A DNA stretch of 64,000 nucleotides from Whitmania pigra. Taxonomy: Eukaryota; Annelida; Clitellata; Hirudinida; Haemopidae. The position numbers and the translations under genes are program-made. This document shows positions 23,291 through 35,041 of the stretch, in pieces. Numbering within the stretch: the stretch's first letter is position 1; the number at the start of each line of letters is the position of its first letter. The notes beneath the pieces are model-generated. The model ran no database searches. It saw only the letters and a program-made list of their open reading frames with translations, and had not been told where the DNA came from. Where the stretch lies: assembly GCA_021613335.1 (NCBI GenBank), contig JAJTWR010000021.1:2438001-2502000 (forward strand), given 5' to 3'.

Positions 23291-24650
23291 TTCAAGCCCC
23301 TAATATCTGTCCCGAAAATGGGAAGTGTCGCAAAGAGGGGGAGAAACAACAAGCAAAACATAGTTATGTTCTATCACAAGAAGTGATGTGCTGTGATTTG
23401 TTAACTTATAACGTCCTTTAAGAAATTAGTAAATTGTTATTGAATTATTTAGTTATAATGACCGAAGATTTTATCGATACATTTTTTATTACGAGTCTGA
23501 CTGACTGAAATTGAACTCATCCATTGTCTAAGTTTAGGAAATACACAATCATGTTGCTAAATATCTTAAACTTGCCGTGAGCAATGCATAAATTCAGTTA
23601 GCAAATCTGAACTGCTTAAAAAATTAATTGATTCATCTTTTCACATTCTAGGTGAATTTATTGATATATTGGTCTTCCGTATTCACTTGACATGTTTTTA
23701 GAAACAGTTCAGATTTCAAATTGAGCAACAACAAGTCATTAAAGATGATGCCGATTAAAGATGATGATCTGATGTCGATTATCGCAATTTAGCTGCGTTT
23801 ACGTTCCGATTTGAACTTGAAAAAAGTAATTTGATCAATTCTGGTTAGGTCTCCTTCTTCTTGATTACTTTGGATATACATCTGAAAAAATACACAAGCT
23901 GTAGACGAGGATTTATTTATTTGTGTTAATATAATGTCGCGTTTAACAATAACCGGGAATGTTTTTTAATGGATTGTTAGACAATTTAAGTATTATGAAG
24001 CGACGCGATTCCAATCCATAGTTGATGCAGGGGAGAATAGGGAGAGTGATACACGCACCGAATAAAGACCATTGAGAAAAAATAATTTAATGACATTTTA
24101 AAATGTAATTTGTATCAACATTTTTAAGCTTTTGGATTCTCATTTAAATAGCTAAATATGAAAATCTTACGCGGGGACGGAATTCAAGCTAGCGAATGTC
24201 TTAAGTATCTTTTAAGCTTGTTCGATAAAACGGTTATATGTGAGGAGATAACTGAAATGGTGGGCGATGTTTTTTTATCAGATTATGCCAAATACATTTT
24301 TTAACTTTTGCATAAATGTTCACCAACTAATGCTATGGGGTTCCGAAAATCTAAAAATTAAAGTCATAAGCATACTATACAAGTAGGTTCCCCACAAATG
24401 TTTGAATTTTATTCCATTTAAAGTTAATGTAAAATTCATTAAATAACATTTGGAATGTTAATCAACTCACTGTTATTTTACAGACACTATCGGATTTCGT
24501 GTTCGTCAAGTGTTTTTTCAATTTTAAATTGAGTTCATTCGTAGATAGACTGTGATCAAGAAAATGTAATTATTATTCTGGAATGGCAAGGAAAGCAACA
24601 AAAAACAAGCAATGTCGCTCGGTTCAAAAACATAATAGTAATGTAGAGAT
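23291..24650. other. No gene seen
   Basis: AT-rich intergenic DNA between hAT copy B and the SINE. I found no supported coding frame, exon or terminal repeat on either strand. Confidence 0.45.
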
Positions 24651-24654
24651 ATAA

Positions 24655-24832
24655 TTGTTATTGTAATTTTTTCATTTATATAGCGCCATATGCATAGCGT
24701 CAGAGGCGCTTCTTGAAACTATTTACATAGCGATCCTTCACAAGGGCGCTGATGGCAATGCAGGCTGGGTTTCGAACACGACACATTACGACCTTTGCCC
24801 TTAACCCGTAACCCATTCGGCCAACCCTAAGA
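24655..24832 (-). repeat. tRNA-derived SINE with an L2-like 3' tail, second copy
   Basis: On the minus strand: box A TTGGCCGAATGGGTTACGGG, box B GTGTTCGAAACCCAGCCTGC, a body with CATCAGCGCCCTTGTGAAGG, and the tail GCGCCTCTGACGCTATGCAT then ATGGCGCTATATAAATGAAA. It agrees closely with the copy at 10055-10245 over its whole length apart from an indel in the tRNA-like head. Confidence 0.78.
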
Positions 24833-24971
24833 AAGTCAATTTCACTAATTAGAATAGAATTCCACATTTAATAGCGATCGATTATATGTTGAGGAGCAGC
24901 AATTTCGTTAAGCAAAAGTTACAAATATTTACAATTATATTTTTCTAATAGAAAATCAAATCAAAGAAAAT

Positions 24972-25545
24972 ATGCCCTCATGGTCTCATGGAAAGGAGGG
25001 GAGGAATGACGGACCATCAACGGACTCAAGGATTACTGAATTTGCTTCCAACAGATTTTTGAATAACGCCCCGGACAATGGCGTGCCAGTTAGAAGATGT
25101 AGGTGTGGAAGAGTTTTTGCAACCGAGAATGGACTCGAAGTCCATCAAACAAAATCAAATTGCGGGTGTGAGGCTTTAGACTACCGCAATGTTTCAGATA
25201 GGCAAAACGCCAGACATCCACAAGAGCTATGATAAGGTCCTCTAGGAATCGACAAGAAAGGCTGGTCAGGACTGGATGAGGAACTTAAGCAAAGACTCAA
25301 AAAAAGCTTGAAGGATGGAAATCAGTGAAATCCTTCAGTGACTTCATCTATAACAAGTGCATCGAAAGATTTTGGGTGGTGCAAGACAAGTTGGTGGAAC
25401 ATTTACTCAAGACGTACAGTGACGCCTTCCGCCATGAATCTCTACATGAAAGGGTGGACATCCCGACGGTGCCGCTACTAAGAATCGAAAGAGGACACCG
25501 ACCCCGGCTGTTTGGGCGACCACTAATTTTAGCCGGGGTTTAGCC
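24972..25545 (+). pseudogene. N-terminal zinc-finger part of an RLE-type retrotransposon
   Basis: The 86-residue frame at 24972-25232 contains RRCRCGRVFATENGLEVHQT then KSNCG, a CxC...H...C zinc-finger variant. That sits near the N-terminus of R2/NeSL-like single-ORF retroelements and helps bind target DNA. After a stop at 25230, frame 25325-25543 (KSFSDFIYNKCIERFWVVQD, KLVEHLLKTYSDAF) looks like the following linker. The RT is not present. The C-terminal pieces at 5261-5721 and 36810-38562 may belong to the same or a related family, but no overlap allows a test. Confidence 0.45.
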
Positions 25546-25629
25546 GGAGAATGTTGTAAAACATTTCAAGTGCGAACGCGTATTCCATGTCTGAAACCAA
25601 ACTACCATAAAATCTCTCATTTGATGGAA

Positions 25630-27563
25630 TAAAATAATAATAATAATAATAGTTTATTTATATGGCGCCTTAAGCGTAGCGTCAGAGGCGCCTTGGTTCT
25701 TCAAGGGATGATTTGAAGAGATAGCTGGCGCTTGAAGAGCTCGAGCGTGGGCTGTGACCGGATGATGGGAGGCAGACTGTTCCAGACGGCGGGCAAGGCA
25801 TAAGAGAAGCCTCGGTTGACTATGGATGATTTATGAACCGGTTGGTGAATATGAATTGTAGAAGATGAGCGGATGCGATCGGGGATGTGACGGTGGCGAA
25901 TGAGATGATAGAGATAAGGATCTAGCGGGGATGTTTTGTTGGGCAGAGCTCGAATGGCTTTCAAGACTTCTGTGGGCGAGACAGGAGGGAGAATTGAAAG
26001 AGGCGTGCCAGTGAACTGCCTGGTTGGAAGGGATGAGATAGATAATGAAGAAAGTGTATTGGCGATTGACTGATGAATGTTGGCGATTTTTGAGATGAAA
26101 AATGCATTGAATGGGTTGACGAGAGACTGGCACTCGGCGTCGGAGTAGTATTGGCGAAGGTTACTGTGCAATAGGCTATGAAGTGAGCGCCACATGGAAC
26201 GTGGATTGGCGTTGGAGCTGAGTTCCTCCTTGATAGAAGATGCCCTGGAGTTGAGGATAGCCAGACTGGCAGCGTCCTTTGCGGATTTATATTCCTGTTT
26301 GGTAGCTGCTGTACGTTTACGAAGATATAGACGTTCCAAGCGTCGGCAACGTTTCTTGGCTTTTATAGCTTCGTTGGAGAGCTGGTTGTTTGAGTACTAA
26401 CCCATGCGGACGGTCAGCTTCTTGCTTGGCGTGTTTGTCAAGGATGTGCTCTAGCTTTCTGTTGAGAATGTTGAGAGTGGCAAACCCTTCGGCGTCTAGG
26501 TCGCATGAGTGGAGCTCTTCGGAGACTGAATGGAGGTCTCTCTCGAAGGTATCCCAGTCAATGCAGTTGAGTTGGCGACGGTGAATGACACGTACCGAGG
26601 GTTGGGGTTTCTCCACTGAGATATTGGATAATATGAGATGATAATCGGAATACGTTACATCAATTATGTTTATGTTGGAGAGTAGGTTGTGAAATGATGG
26701 CGTGATGAGAAGATCAAGTATGTGGCCATGGGTGTGGGTTGGGGCGGCGACATGCTGTGTGAGTCCGTGAGACTCGATTGATTCCTCCATGAGGTGGTGA
26801 ATCCTTGTCCCGGTGCGTTGAAGTCGCCGCAGATGACGAAGGGGATGTCGTGGGATGAGATGAAGTCGATATGTTCTTCGAAAGCGGTTAAGAATGAAAT
26901 CGTGATGGGTTCGGGAGGGCGATAGATGGATGAGATTATGAAGGATGATTTGCGGGTGTTGATTTCGAGGTTGAGAACTTCAAACTCAGCAGAACCCCGC
27001 TCTATTTTGGTGGATTTGAGGTCCTGGCGGAAGATGACAGCAATGCCGCCCCCTCTTTTGCCGTTGGAGGGGCCGCGATGTTGGTGGATTGTGGTGAAGC
27101 CGTCTGGGGCAAGGCTGTTAGTGATGCAGGTGGGAGAGTCTGAAGCTAACCAAGTCTCCGTTAGGGCAAGGATGTCCAGAGCCCCATCGCATAGGCTGTC
27201 TTGAATGAGAACGGCCTTGTTTACGGCTGAGCGCGCATTTAATAGGCCCAATTTCAACGAAGCACGACACCTGGAGGCCTTCCTGCGACCGAGCTCGTTG
27301 TAAACTTGCAAGCGAGACTGGCGTGGATTCCAGATACTGTGAGAGAATAAAGTTTTCCTCACCTCTCTCGCAATTTTAAGGCCATCCTTTGGAGGGAGAA
27401 GCGAAACCATGTTTTTGCTGGTGTACCGGATAACGGCCATGTAGATGCGGTCAACAATAACAAGATGAGCGATATTCCAAGAAAAACGCAAAACACGCGA
27501 CGTATCTCGCCGACGCCAGAAATTTTCCCCTTTTATTTTACCTCGAGAAAGTAAGTTGTTCAC
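25630..27563 (-). mobile_element. L2-like LINE with its reverse-transcriptase core deleted
   Basis: Read on the minus strand, 27563-26670 is an APE-type endonuclease: LKLGLLNARSAVNKAVLIQD, LDILALTETWLASDSPTC, GGGIAVIFRQDLK, IPFVICGDFNAPGQGF. Frames 26790-26317 (HILDLLITPSFHNLLSNINI, DVTYSDYHLIL) and 26339-25701 continue to the linker before the RT. There the frame jumps from ALPNKTSPLD directly to PYLYHLIRHRHIPDRIRSSS, the extreme C-terminus also seen at 3440-3600. The whole palm (motifs A, B and C) is therefore missing without loss of frame. The 3' end has TTAAGCGTAGCGTCAGAGGC on the plus strand and an AAT microsatellite at 25627-25650. Two further frame breaks interrupt the endonuclease. 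Non-autonomous copy. Confidence 0.85.
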
Positions 27564-27731
27564 CGGAAGACAAGCTAACGGCAGGGGACACGAGCAACAG
27601 ATAAAGACAATTCGAAAAATTGGCTTTAAATCGAGTTTTAATTGCCTAAACGCGAGAGCTTAAACAAAAACAACCGCACTTATCGCTCGCTGAACTTTTT
27701 TTTCAAAATCATCAGGTATTAGTTATAAAAG

Positions 27732-27812
27732 CTCTTGAGAGAGGCTTGGATTTGAATTCCTAATGAAGTCGAACCAAGGTCAAAGTTTTAATCACTAGTC
27801 CACCGAGGCATG
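27732..27812 (-). repeat. tRNA-like pseudogene or SINE head
   Basis: On the minus strand GCCTCGGTGGACTAGTGATT then AAAACTTTGACC resembles the 5' half of a tRNA (box A-like TGGACTAGTGATTA), and GGAATTCAAATCC about 45 bp on resembles box B. The spacing fits, but box B is degenerate and a clean cloverleaf could not be drawn. Most likely a dead SINE head. Confidence 0.35.
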
Positions 27813-28239
27813 GTATTAATAATTCATGATGACTCATAATAACTCATCATAATAAACAAAATAGTCCGATACTTGGAGCACCTTTGTGGAATATAACTGC
27901 TCTGAAAATACTTAGACTTAAGAAACAGTAATGTTTCCTCATTCTTTGGCAAACGTCTTATTACGAATGCCATTTAGAACTGCTTTCACTGTCATTTGGG
28001 CTATCACGTGGCCCTCCATCCGCTCCAGGTTTGCCGCTCTGCTAGGTGCTGTTAGGACGCACCTTCCATGGAAAGGATCATCCGAAAAACCTACACGTTT
28101 CCTCTTGTACTTGTTCTATCTCTGCATACTCAGATACAGGGATAAAAGTTTCAGCTTTTCCAAGGGGCAAACCCTCGCAAAACTTTAAGAGGTCATCATT
28201 TTCATTCTATCCTAGAGTCAAGCGACTCATTAAACTGAA

Positions 28240-28375
28240 TTTCTCTTTAGACTTGAATTTTCCAGGGGTAAATTTTCAGGGATGAATACGAGGGAGGAAT
28301 TTTCCGGGGATGAATATTCCGGAATAAATATTCCGTCGATGAATTTTCAGGCGGTGAATTTACAGTGACCCCTAA
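28240..28375 (+). repeat. Degenerate minisatellite, GATGAATTTTC-type units
   Basis: Imperfect units of about 17-20 bp: TTGAATTTTCCAGGGG, TAAATTTTCAGGGATGAAT, AGGAATTTTCCGGGGATGAA, TATTCCGGAATAAATATTCC, GATGAATTTTCAGGCGG, TGAATTTACAG. No coding frame persists through the array. Confidence 0.5.
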
Positions 28376-28696
28376 AAACACTATACCTGCTGCATTCAGA
28401 GAGCGTGGTCGACGGCCACGGTCGATGATAAACGGAGAAATAAAGATGGTTTTAAGATTTTATTATGTCATACAAATCAATAAAATTTACAATTAAAATC
28501 TTTTTTTAATATACGGGAGGTTTGAACCCGTAAACCCCCTTTAAACATGGGCCCAAGATACACAAATTCATAATATGGAGTGAAATTCAGTATATTTTCA
28601 ATCATATTCGAAATAAAAAATATTTTAGCGGAGAAGCATGTGATATGTTTATTAACGTCTGTTGCATAGCTAGATCAATAAGACAATAAAGTTGAG

Positions 28697-29693
28697 GGTT
28701 CCCGGACTTTTGCTCAAATGGCGATAGCGCACAGGGCGCTTACTCACATGGCAGTTGCGCACATAGGCAATTGCTCACACTGACAGTTTCCTACATAGAC
28801 TATTGCGCAAACGACATTTACATACACTCAAATTTTTTAAATATCAATTCCTAGGCTTACGTGTCCAAACCTCCCTTGAAATAATTAGAAATGAAAAAAT
28901 TAAATGTAAATCCTCAAACAAATTTACAATTTCTAGATAAAATTGATATAGAACAAATAAAGAATTAGATAAAAATAAGTAATTAGGTCTACTATAAACT
29001 ATTGTTGTTATTTTTTGTAAAGTAACAAATAACTTGAACTTTTACAAATTCGGACCAGACCCCACGATAAGGGTTTCGCCGCAGCTGGGCCTAGATAAGT
29101 TTAGGGGGCCCATGAACATTACATTTTAAAATCGAAATGGGCAATTACGCACGAAATCTGTTTTGTTATTTTGATGCTGAGAGGGATTAAAGGGAAATTC
29201 AACCTCTTCTGGGGAGGCCCACCTAATTTTTCCAAAACAAGAGTTGTTATTTTTATGTGGGGTGTAGGAGGTATAATTTTAGAGAGCTGAAGTGAAAATT
29301 AAAAAAATTTTATTTTTATTTTGCATTTATATTTTATTAAGTTTGAGCAAGTTCATCTCATTCGATTATTTTATGCCTTTGGCTTTCCAACGGAATCATC
29401 TAGATATGACTAGTGATATAAAGGGAAAAAGTCTCTAACCGGCATTTGTTATGCAACGGACTATAATCAAATAAATAAATAAACCGGCACTTTTTTCTCT
29501 CGGCGGCCCTGATTTGAACCCACCCGAAATCAATTTCTAATATTTTTATTGTGCGCAAATGTCGTTTGCGCAAGAGTATGTAGGCAACTATCAGCGTGAG
29601 CAATTGCCTATGTGCGCAATAATCTGTGAGCAACCAGTCTATGGGAGCAACCGCTATGTGAGCTATCGCCATTTGAGCAAAGGTCCGGTTACC
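28697..29693. mobile_element. Foldback-type element with long repetitive inverted ends
   Basis: The left arm (28697-28838) and the right arm read inward (29693-29545) share GGACTTTTGCTCAAATGGCG against GGACCTTTGCTCAAATGGCG, then GCACATAGGCAATTGCTCAC in both, and TTGCGCAAACGACATTT in both. Each arm is built from variants of a phrase of about 20 bp (TTGCGCACATAGGCAATTGC, TTGCTCACACTGACAGTTTC, ATTGCGCAAACGACATTTAC). Flanks TAAAGTTG (28687-28694) and TAAAGTGG (29694-29701) match at 7 of 8 positions, a possible target duplication. No transposase is encoded. Confidence 0.65.
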
Positions 29694-29701
29694 TAAAGTG
29701 G

Positions 29702-31820
29702 AGAAGCAAAATGGTCCATTCAGTACTTTGTAAACTAAGGTGGATCATCAGTGCACTATTTTTGTTCGATTGACTTTAGATGAAAATAATGTTGCTCTAG
29801 CATCTAAATAACATTACAACAAGGAAATTCGTTAAAAATAATTTTGCCTTCACTTGCCGCCTTGGCATCGAAAATCAGTCATTATTCGATATTGAAATAT
29901 ATAAGGAAAATGCCATGGCTTCTTAATTCGGTGGCTATTTTTGTTATTAATAACTATAAAGTAATATATTATGACTTTATTCATTTGACTCTAACACTTT
30001 ACATGAATATTTAGAAATTAGTAACGAAAATGCTAACGTACTCCAAGACTTCGTCGGGTGTATACGTTAATATACTTCTGAAGTCGGGGTTTGTCTTAAG
30101 ATTGTAGTAAATCGACACAAGTTTGGGACCACGATCTAAAAATTATTTTAGGTTATTTTAACATGATTAGAACCGTCTATATATAATTTTTTTAGATTGC
30201 ATTCTTGCAACATAGCTAAAATAACCCGTCGCTACCAGAGATGATTAAAAATAAAAGATAATCAAATAAAAAAAATTTAATTAAATGGTCGTAATTAACT
30301 TATGTTGGTAATAAGACAAAAATCACATTCATTTTTAGCGGTTTAGGGTTTGGAGTGGTGGTGGTGGTGATGATGATGGTGGTAAGCTCATAGTGTGATT
30401 TGGAAAATTTAAGAAAAAATAAAAAAATTACCCAAATATATTTTACTTTAAATTTTTAAATTAAAATTAATTTTAATCTATTTTAATTTAAATTAATTCA
30501 ACATTTGTTTAAATTATTTCAATCTACATTATTTTAATTTACTACTTTGTACAAATTATTTAGTATCTGCCCCCTTTAATCTACCCACTGTGAAACCCAG
30601 TGGATTAGCTGGGAGGGTGGTGGAGGGTACATATGTCCCCGGGCGCAAGGTACAGATGAGCCAAAATGAGGCTTTTTATGTTCGTATTATATACAACATT
30701 ATATTATAATAACTGAACAAGGGTAATAAATCGGTCACAAGATGACTGCGGCGGCTACATTAGACGTATCATATGTCTGCAGTTCACTTAGGCAACTTAG
30801 GGCGAGTTTAAAAAAAGCAGCACAGTAAAGCGGGAGAAAAGCTGGAGAGCTCGATCAGAAGCAGTTAAAGCTATCCAAGAAGGTCTGGATGAGCTATAGC
30901 AGGGCTCTCAGACAAATTATCGGATGACTAAACTATGACGCCTAAACCAGAAATGATGCAGAACAGTTACTGGCTTATTAAATTTTAACTTCATAGTTTT
31001 CTGGAATGCCATTCTTGTAAAATTTCGCGCAACAAAGTAACGCAAATAAAACTATATATTATTACAAGATTATTATTCTTTGGCTGGTTTGCAAACCTTT
31101 TTCCTTTCCGATATTGAAGTTTGGGGTTTGTAATATCGAAATTTTTTTATATGCGGTCGAACCCGGTTGTGTCGCCGGCCTAAGGTTTGCCAAAAAGCGA
31201 CGAGATAACTGAAAATCAATATGGCGGCTTTATATTCAATCTCCTTGAAATTTCTTTAGGTATATAATGTGCGCTAATATATGAGAATGTACATGCTTTT
31301 ATACATTTTATAATGTTTATACACAACAGCAATTCATGTGATTTCATACTTTTTCTCTATTGACTGATTGTCCAGATTTCTCTTAACACATTTCGACATT
31401 TTTAGAACGAAAAAATAAACAGAATAGCCACAGCATGTTATCCCTTAAACGGGAACAATAAGGGTTTGGCGGCACAAAAAAATCGATATAACCGATGAAA
31501 AAAGGCTATGACAAACAGGGAATTTTGCGATTCCACTTCAAAGTCGGCGATTAGTCACGGGGATCAAGGTAATCGTTGTGGAGACGCGAATTTGGCATTC
31601 TTTTGCGCTCTAGATATTAGGGTTTGGCGACATAAAAGAATCGACATAACCGATGAGAAAATGCTAACATAAAGAAGGATTTTTGAGGCTCAACTTCAAA
31701 ATCGTAGACTTAGTAGGGTTGGCGAGTTAACCGGGGTCGAGATAAGTGAATTCTAATGTATATTTTAAAACGTTTAAGCGTAGCATAGTATGTAATTATC
31801 AGTCGAAGCCGATTTGAACA
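29702..31820. other. No gene seen
   Basis: Intergenic AT-rich DNA with a short GGT/GAT simple repeat at about 30356-30383. The related phrases GGTTTGGCGGCACAAAAAAA (31456) and GGGTTTGGCGACATAAAAGA (31619) may be a diverged tandem duplication of roughly 160 bp. No coding frame was recognised. Confidence 0.4.
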
Positions 31821-31824
31821 TCAA

Positions 31825-32155
31825 TAGCGAAGCTAAGCGGACAAACAATGAAGTTTTGTGCTAGCCCGTGGCCATTTTAATCGCAATGTTCAGATTTGAA
31901 ACGAGAGAAGCAAAAACTTATAAGTTCACATGACTGCTGTGCGAACCAAAAAATAAATTACGTGTTCGGCATTTGAAAATTTTCCATCTAACTTGAAGAA
32001 ACGTGTGGAACGCATGCATCCAGCACATGTTTCGGAATACGAAAGAAATGCACTTAAAAGAAAATCAGGCGACATTATATTATAAAAATCAGGCGAAATC
32101 AACCACGACAGATGATCCAGTTGAACACTACTTTACCAGCTAGTGCAGTTGACCT
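31825..32155 (+). pseudogene. Old, diverged fragment of the A-D hAT family
   Basis: AATAGCGAAGCTAAGCGGAC, CCCGTGGCCATTTTAATCGC, CATCTAACTTGAAGAAACGT, GTGGAACGCATGCATCCAGC and GTTGAACACTACTTTACCAG align in order with the transposase remnant of copy C (32945-33410). The zinc-finger block is recognisable as SNLKKRVERMHPAHVSEYER-like sequence. It jumps from the zinc-finger region to the dimerisation region, as copies A-D do, but has no terminal repeats. It is clearly older than copies A-D and lies only about 340 bp from copy C. Confidence 0.6.
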
Positions 32156-32497
32156 AACCCTAACCCTAATCAAACCCAAATACAAGATATTAAGAATAAA
32201 CGAGATATTCCTCAAAGCATGCTAGCACAAAATAGAGTCGAATTATCTTCGATCTTTGTATTCGATGGCAAGTATTATAGCATTATAATATTAGTATTAT
32301 AAAAACAAAAAGGTAAATTTTATTTTTTCAGTCAAAAATGTATCATGACAAGAGAGTCCGAAACAAAAAGCTGAAATTATCCTTCAATGTAATAAAATAA
32401 GAACGGCGTGGAAAACTAGGATCGTTTGGCCTGCATCTACTCTTGCAAACGAAAAATCAAAAGGTATCCTATAGTCATGTTTTTCAATATGCTTGGC

Positions 32498-33863
32498 CAG
32501 TGTTGTGCAGTATCGAATTACATGTAATTCGTTACTGTAATTAATTACATTTTTTGGTAATTTTTACTTGTAACAATTACAAAAAAGATTTTGTACTCTT
32601 ACTTGTAACAAATTACTATTTTTGGTCATACTTTTAATTCGTTACCTTTTTGGCGCAAGACGTTACAAAGTAACATAAATAACATTTTAAATTAGTTTAA
32701 TTTATTTTAAAAAAATTTAAATTCTAGATTGTTATTCTTTGGTTCGTTCGAGAACCTTCCCCTTCCCGATCATCGCTCTTTTGTTATTGTGGTTATCGCC
32801 GGTCGTTTTTGTTTTAAATCGGAAATTGTTGATTAGTCATACCGAAGCTTTTTTAATATATAATATTGTATACATATAATAATATAAGATAAGATTTAAT
32901 ATATCGTAGTATGGCTTCATTTGAAGCCATTTTTAGTGTCGTTAGCGAAGATAAGAGGAACAAGGGTGAAGATAGTCCGTGGCCGTATTTGAACAAAATG
33001 TTCAGATTTCAATCAAAGGAAAATCATATAAGTATGTATGCCTACTCTGCCAACAGAAACAAAAACTACATGTTCAGCATATGAAGGTTCTTCATCTAAC
33101 TTGAAGAAGCACGTGGAACGCATGCATCCAACAGAAGTTAAGGAATATGGGATATCTTTGCTAACGATTGTCAAGCTTGATGAGAAACTGGTAGCCAAAA
33201 TAGCATCTTCTAATGCAGCAAAGATGGACGAGCTTTGAGCTCTCGTTCATCTGATGCTGACAGTATTGAAGACAGTTTCTTCAATTGCACAAGGTCAACT
33301 GATATTCTGATGCAGTATCTTCGAGACCGATCAGTTGACATGAACATTATTACTGGAAGCGATACCCTGAAGAAATTATTTATCCAGTTGAACACTCCTC
33401 TGCTAGCTAGTGCAGCTGTTGAACGTTATTCAGCTCTTCTGGTATGACAAAGAACAGCTGAAGGACCATAATGAGTGACAAACTATTCGAGGACTTAGTT
33501 ATGTTAAAAATTAACAAAAATTTGTGATTGTAATGTAATAAATAATAAAAACACCAAAAGAATGCATTAGTTCAAATGTTATTACTTAATGACTGTTAGT
33601 ACTAGCAGTTAATACCAGTAATTGTTTTAACGATAAGAGAAACAATTCCTTTTAAATAATACGGAATGATGTATGATCACAATAATGGCGGCATCAAAGT
33701 TACTTGTAATTTTTACTTAAAAGTAACTTTTGGACGCTGTAACTTTTAACTTTTACTTGAGTAAATTTTTGAGACAATACTCTTACTTATACTTAAGTAG
33801 CTTTTTGAGGTATTACTTTTACTTGTAACTAGTTACCGAAATGAGGTAATTTTTACAACACTG
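32498..33863 (+). mobile_element. Internally deleted hAT element, copy C
   Basis: 1366 bp, inverted relative to copies A, B and D. Ends CAGTGTTGTGCAGTATCGAA and TTACCTCATTTCGG...ACAACACTG; perfect 8-bp duplications TGCTTGGC (32490-32497 and 33864-33871). On the plus strand an ATG at 32912 opens MASFEAIFSVVSEDKRNK, SPWPYLNKMFRFQ, the start of a BED zinc finger. After a frame change GSSSNLKKHVERMHPTEV continues it. At 33237 the dimerisation block follows (STDILMQYLRDRSVDMNI, LKKLFIQLNTPLLASAAVER). The catalytic core is missing. A one-base deletion after AAVER, shared with copy D but not A or B, closes the frame early. Confidence 0.93.
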
Positions 33864-33871
33864 TGCTTGGC

Positions 33872-34663
33872 ACAGATGCCATTACCAGTTTCGTAATTTG
33901 GAAGTGCAATAACTTCCGATTGGAACAAGTCGCGCAAATGATGTGTCGACGCCTATTTATCGAAGTCTCGCCCAAGCCATTGATTAGAAGATGTTTAGTC
34001 AACTCAAACCAACTCAGAAAATTGATCATGGATGCAATTCAAAATCTCAAGTTAAACTCTGGAGAAATTGAAACAATAAATTAATTGTAATAAGACAAGA
34101 CCACTTTATTAGAACTGTTGTATTTGTTAGAACTCAAACTCGCTTGAAACTCGCGGCAACCTCGACTCGAAACGTAAACAACTTCTAGGTCAAGTGCAAC
34201 TAAAAGTAGTCCACAATATTCATGCGGACAACAAAATTCATTTTTATTTGATAAAAAGTATTGTTCAAAGATTGTTTAAAGATCTGATCTAGAGCCTTAC
34301 AACAACATAGAAGGCCATCATAGTCATAGAAGCGCGAAAAGTATGACCACGAGGTGATTATGAAAAACAACAAAAAACAAGTTTCTTAGTGTTTGAATGC
34401 AGTTCCATCAATTATTTAAAATTTATTTTATTATGGATGCACCTTAAATGATGCATTTAAATGCACAAACGGTAAGAATAAACCATGATGTTAAATGTTT
34501 TCACTAAAATCATTGTAATAATAGTTATTGTTTTATTTTCATAGAAATTTCATCCGAGAGTTACAAGGAGGTAGTTAAAGAAAAAATAGTATATTTAAAT
34601 GAAAATGTCAAATGAAAAGTTGCAGAGTAAAAATGGAACGATTGGATGATCATGATCGTATAG
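33872..34663. other. No gene assigned
   Basis: A 73-codon frame at 33863-34084 is open (CRRLFIEVSPKPLIRRCLVN) but matches nothing I know and begins inside the hAT end. The rest is AT-rich. Confidence 0.35.
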
Positions 34664-35037
34664 TGTTGGACACTGAACTTCGTCCTACTTGCATCATCAC
34701 ACACAAACTCCAGGCGCACAACACTAGGAACGTCGGACACAGAACTTCGGCCCACAACTCCGCCAGGCCACAAACGTGCAGGACAGCAACAGTGACTCAG
34801 CGCATAGCAGTGGACTCCTTTGTTTGAAGTCCTAGCGAAAGTCTATTTAAACAACAGCAGGAGACTCTCAACAGCTCGCCTCGTTCGTCTCCAACCTCGC
34901 TTGGCTTTGACTCATTCCTCGTTTCTGCTTGGCCGCATCGGCTCTTGTCTCGATGGGCTCTCGACGCTTGTCTCCGGACTCTATCTCGTGTTTGTTAATA
35001 AATCTGTTAGTTTTATGTTGCAGTTACGTACGCAACA
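34664..35037 (+). mobile_element. Solo LTR of a retrotransposon
   Basis: 374 bp starting TGTTGGACACTGAACTTCGT and ending TTACGTACGCAACA (TG...CA). A 4-bp duplication ATAG lies at 34660-34663 and 35038-35041. Internal signals fit an LTR in this orientation: TATTTAAA at about 34842 and AATAAATCTG at about 34998 as a polyadenylation signal, with a CT-rich, GC-richer centre. No primer-binding site, polypurine tract or pol frame flanks it, as expected after LTR-LTR recombination. The clade is not assigned. Confidence 0.75.
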
Positions 35038-35041
35038 ATAG

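Noticed and set aside
32150..32172. Telomere-like CCTAACCCTAACCCTAAT
   Set aside because: Only two to three units inside ordinary sequence; too short to claim an interstitial telomere or a chromosome end.
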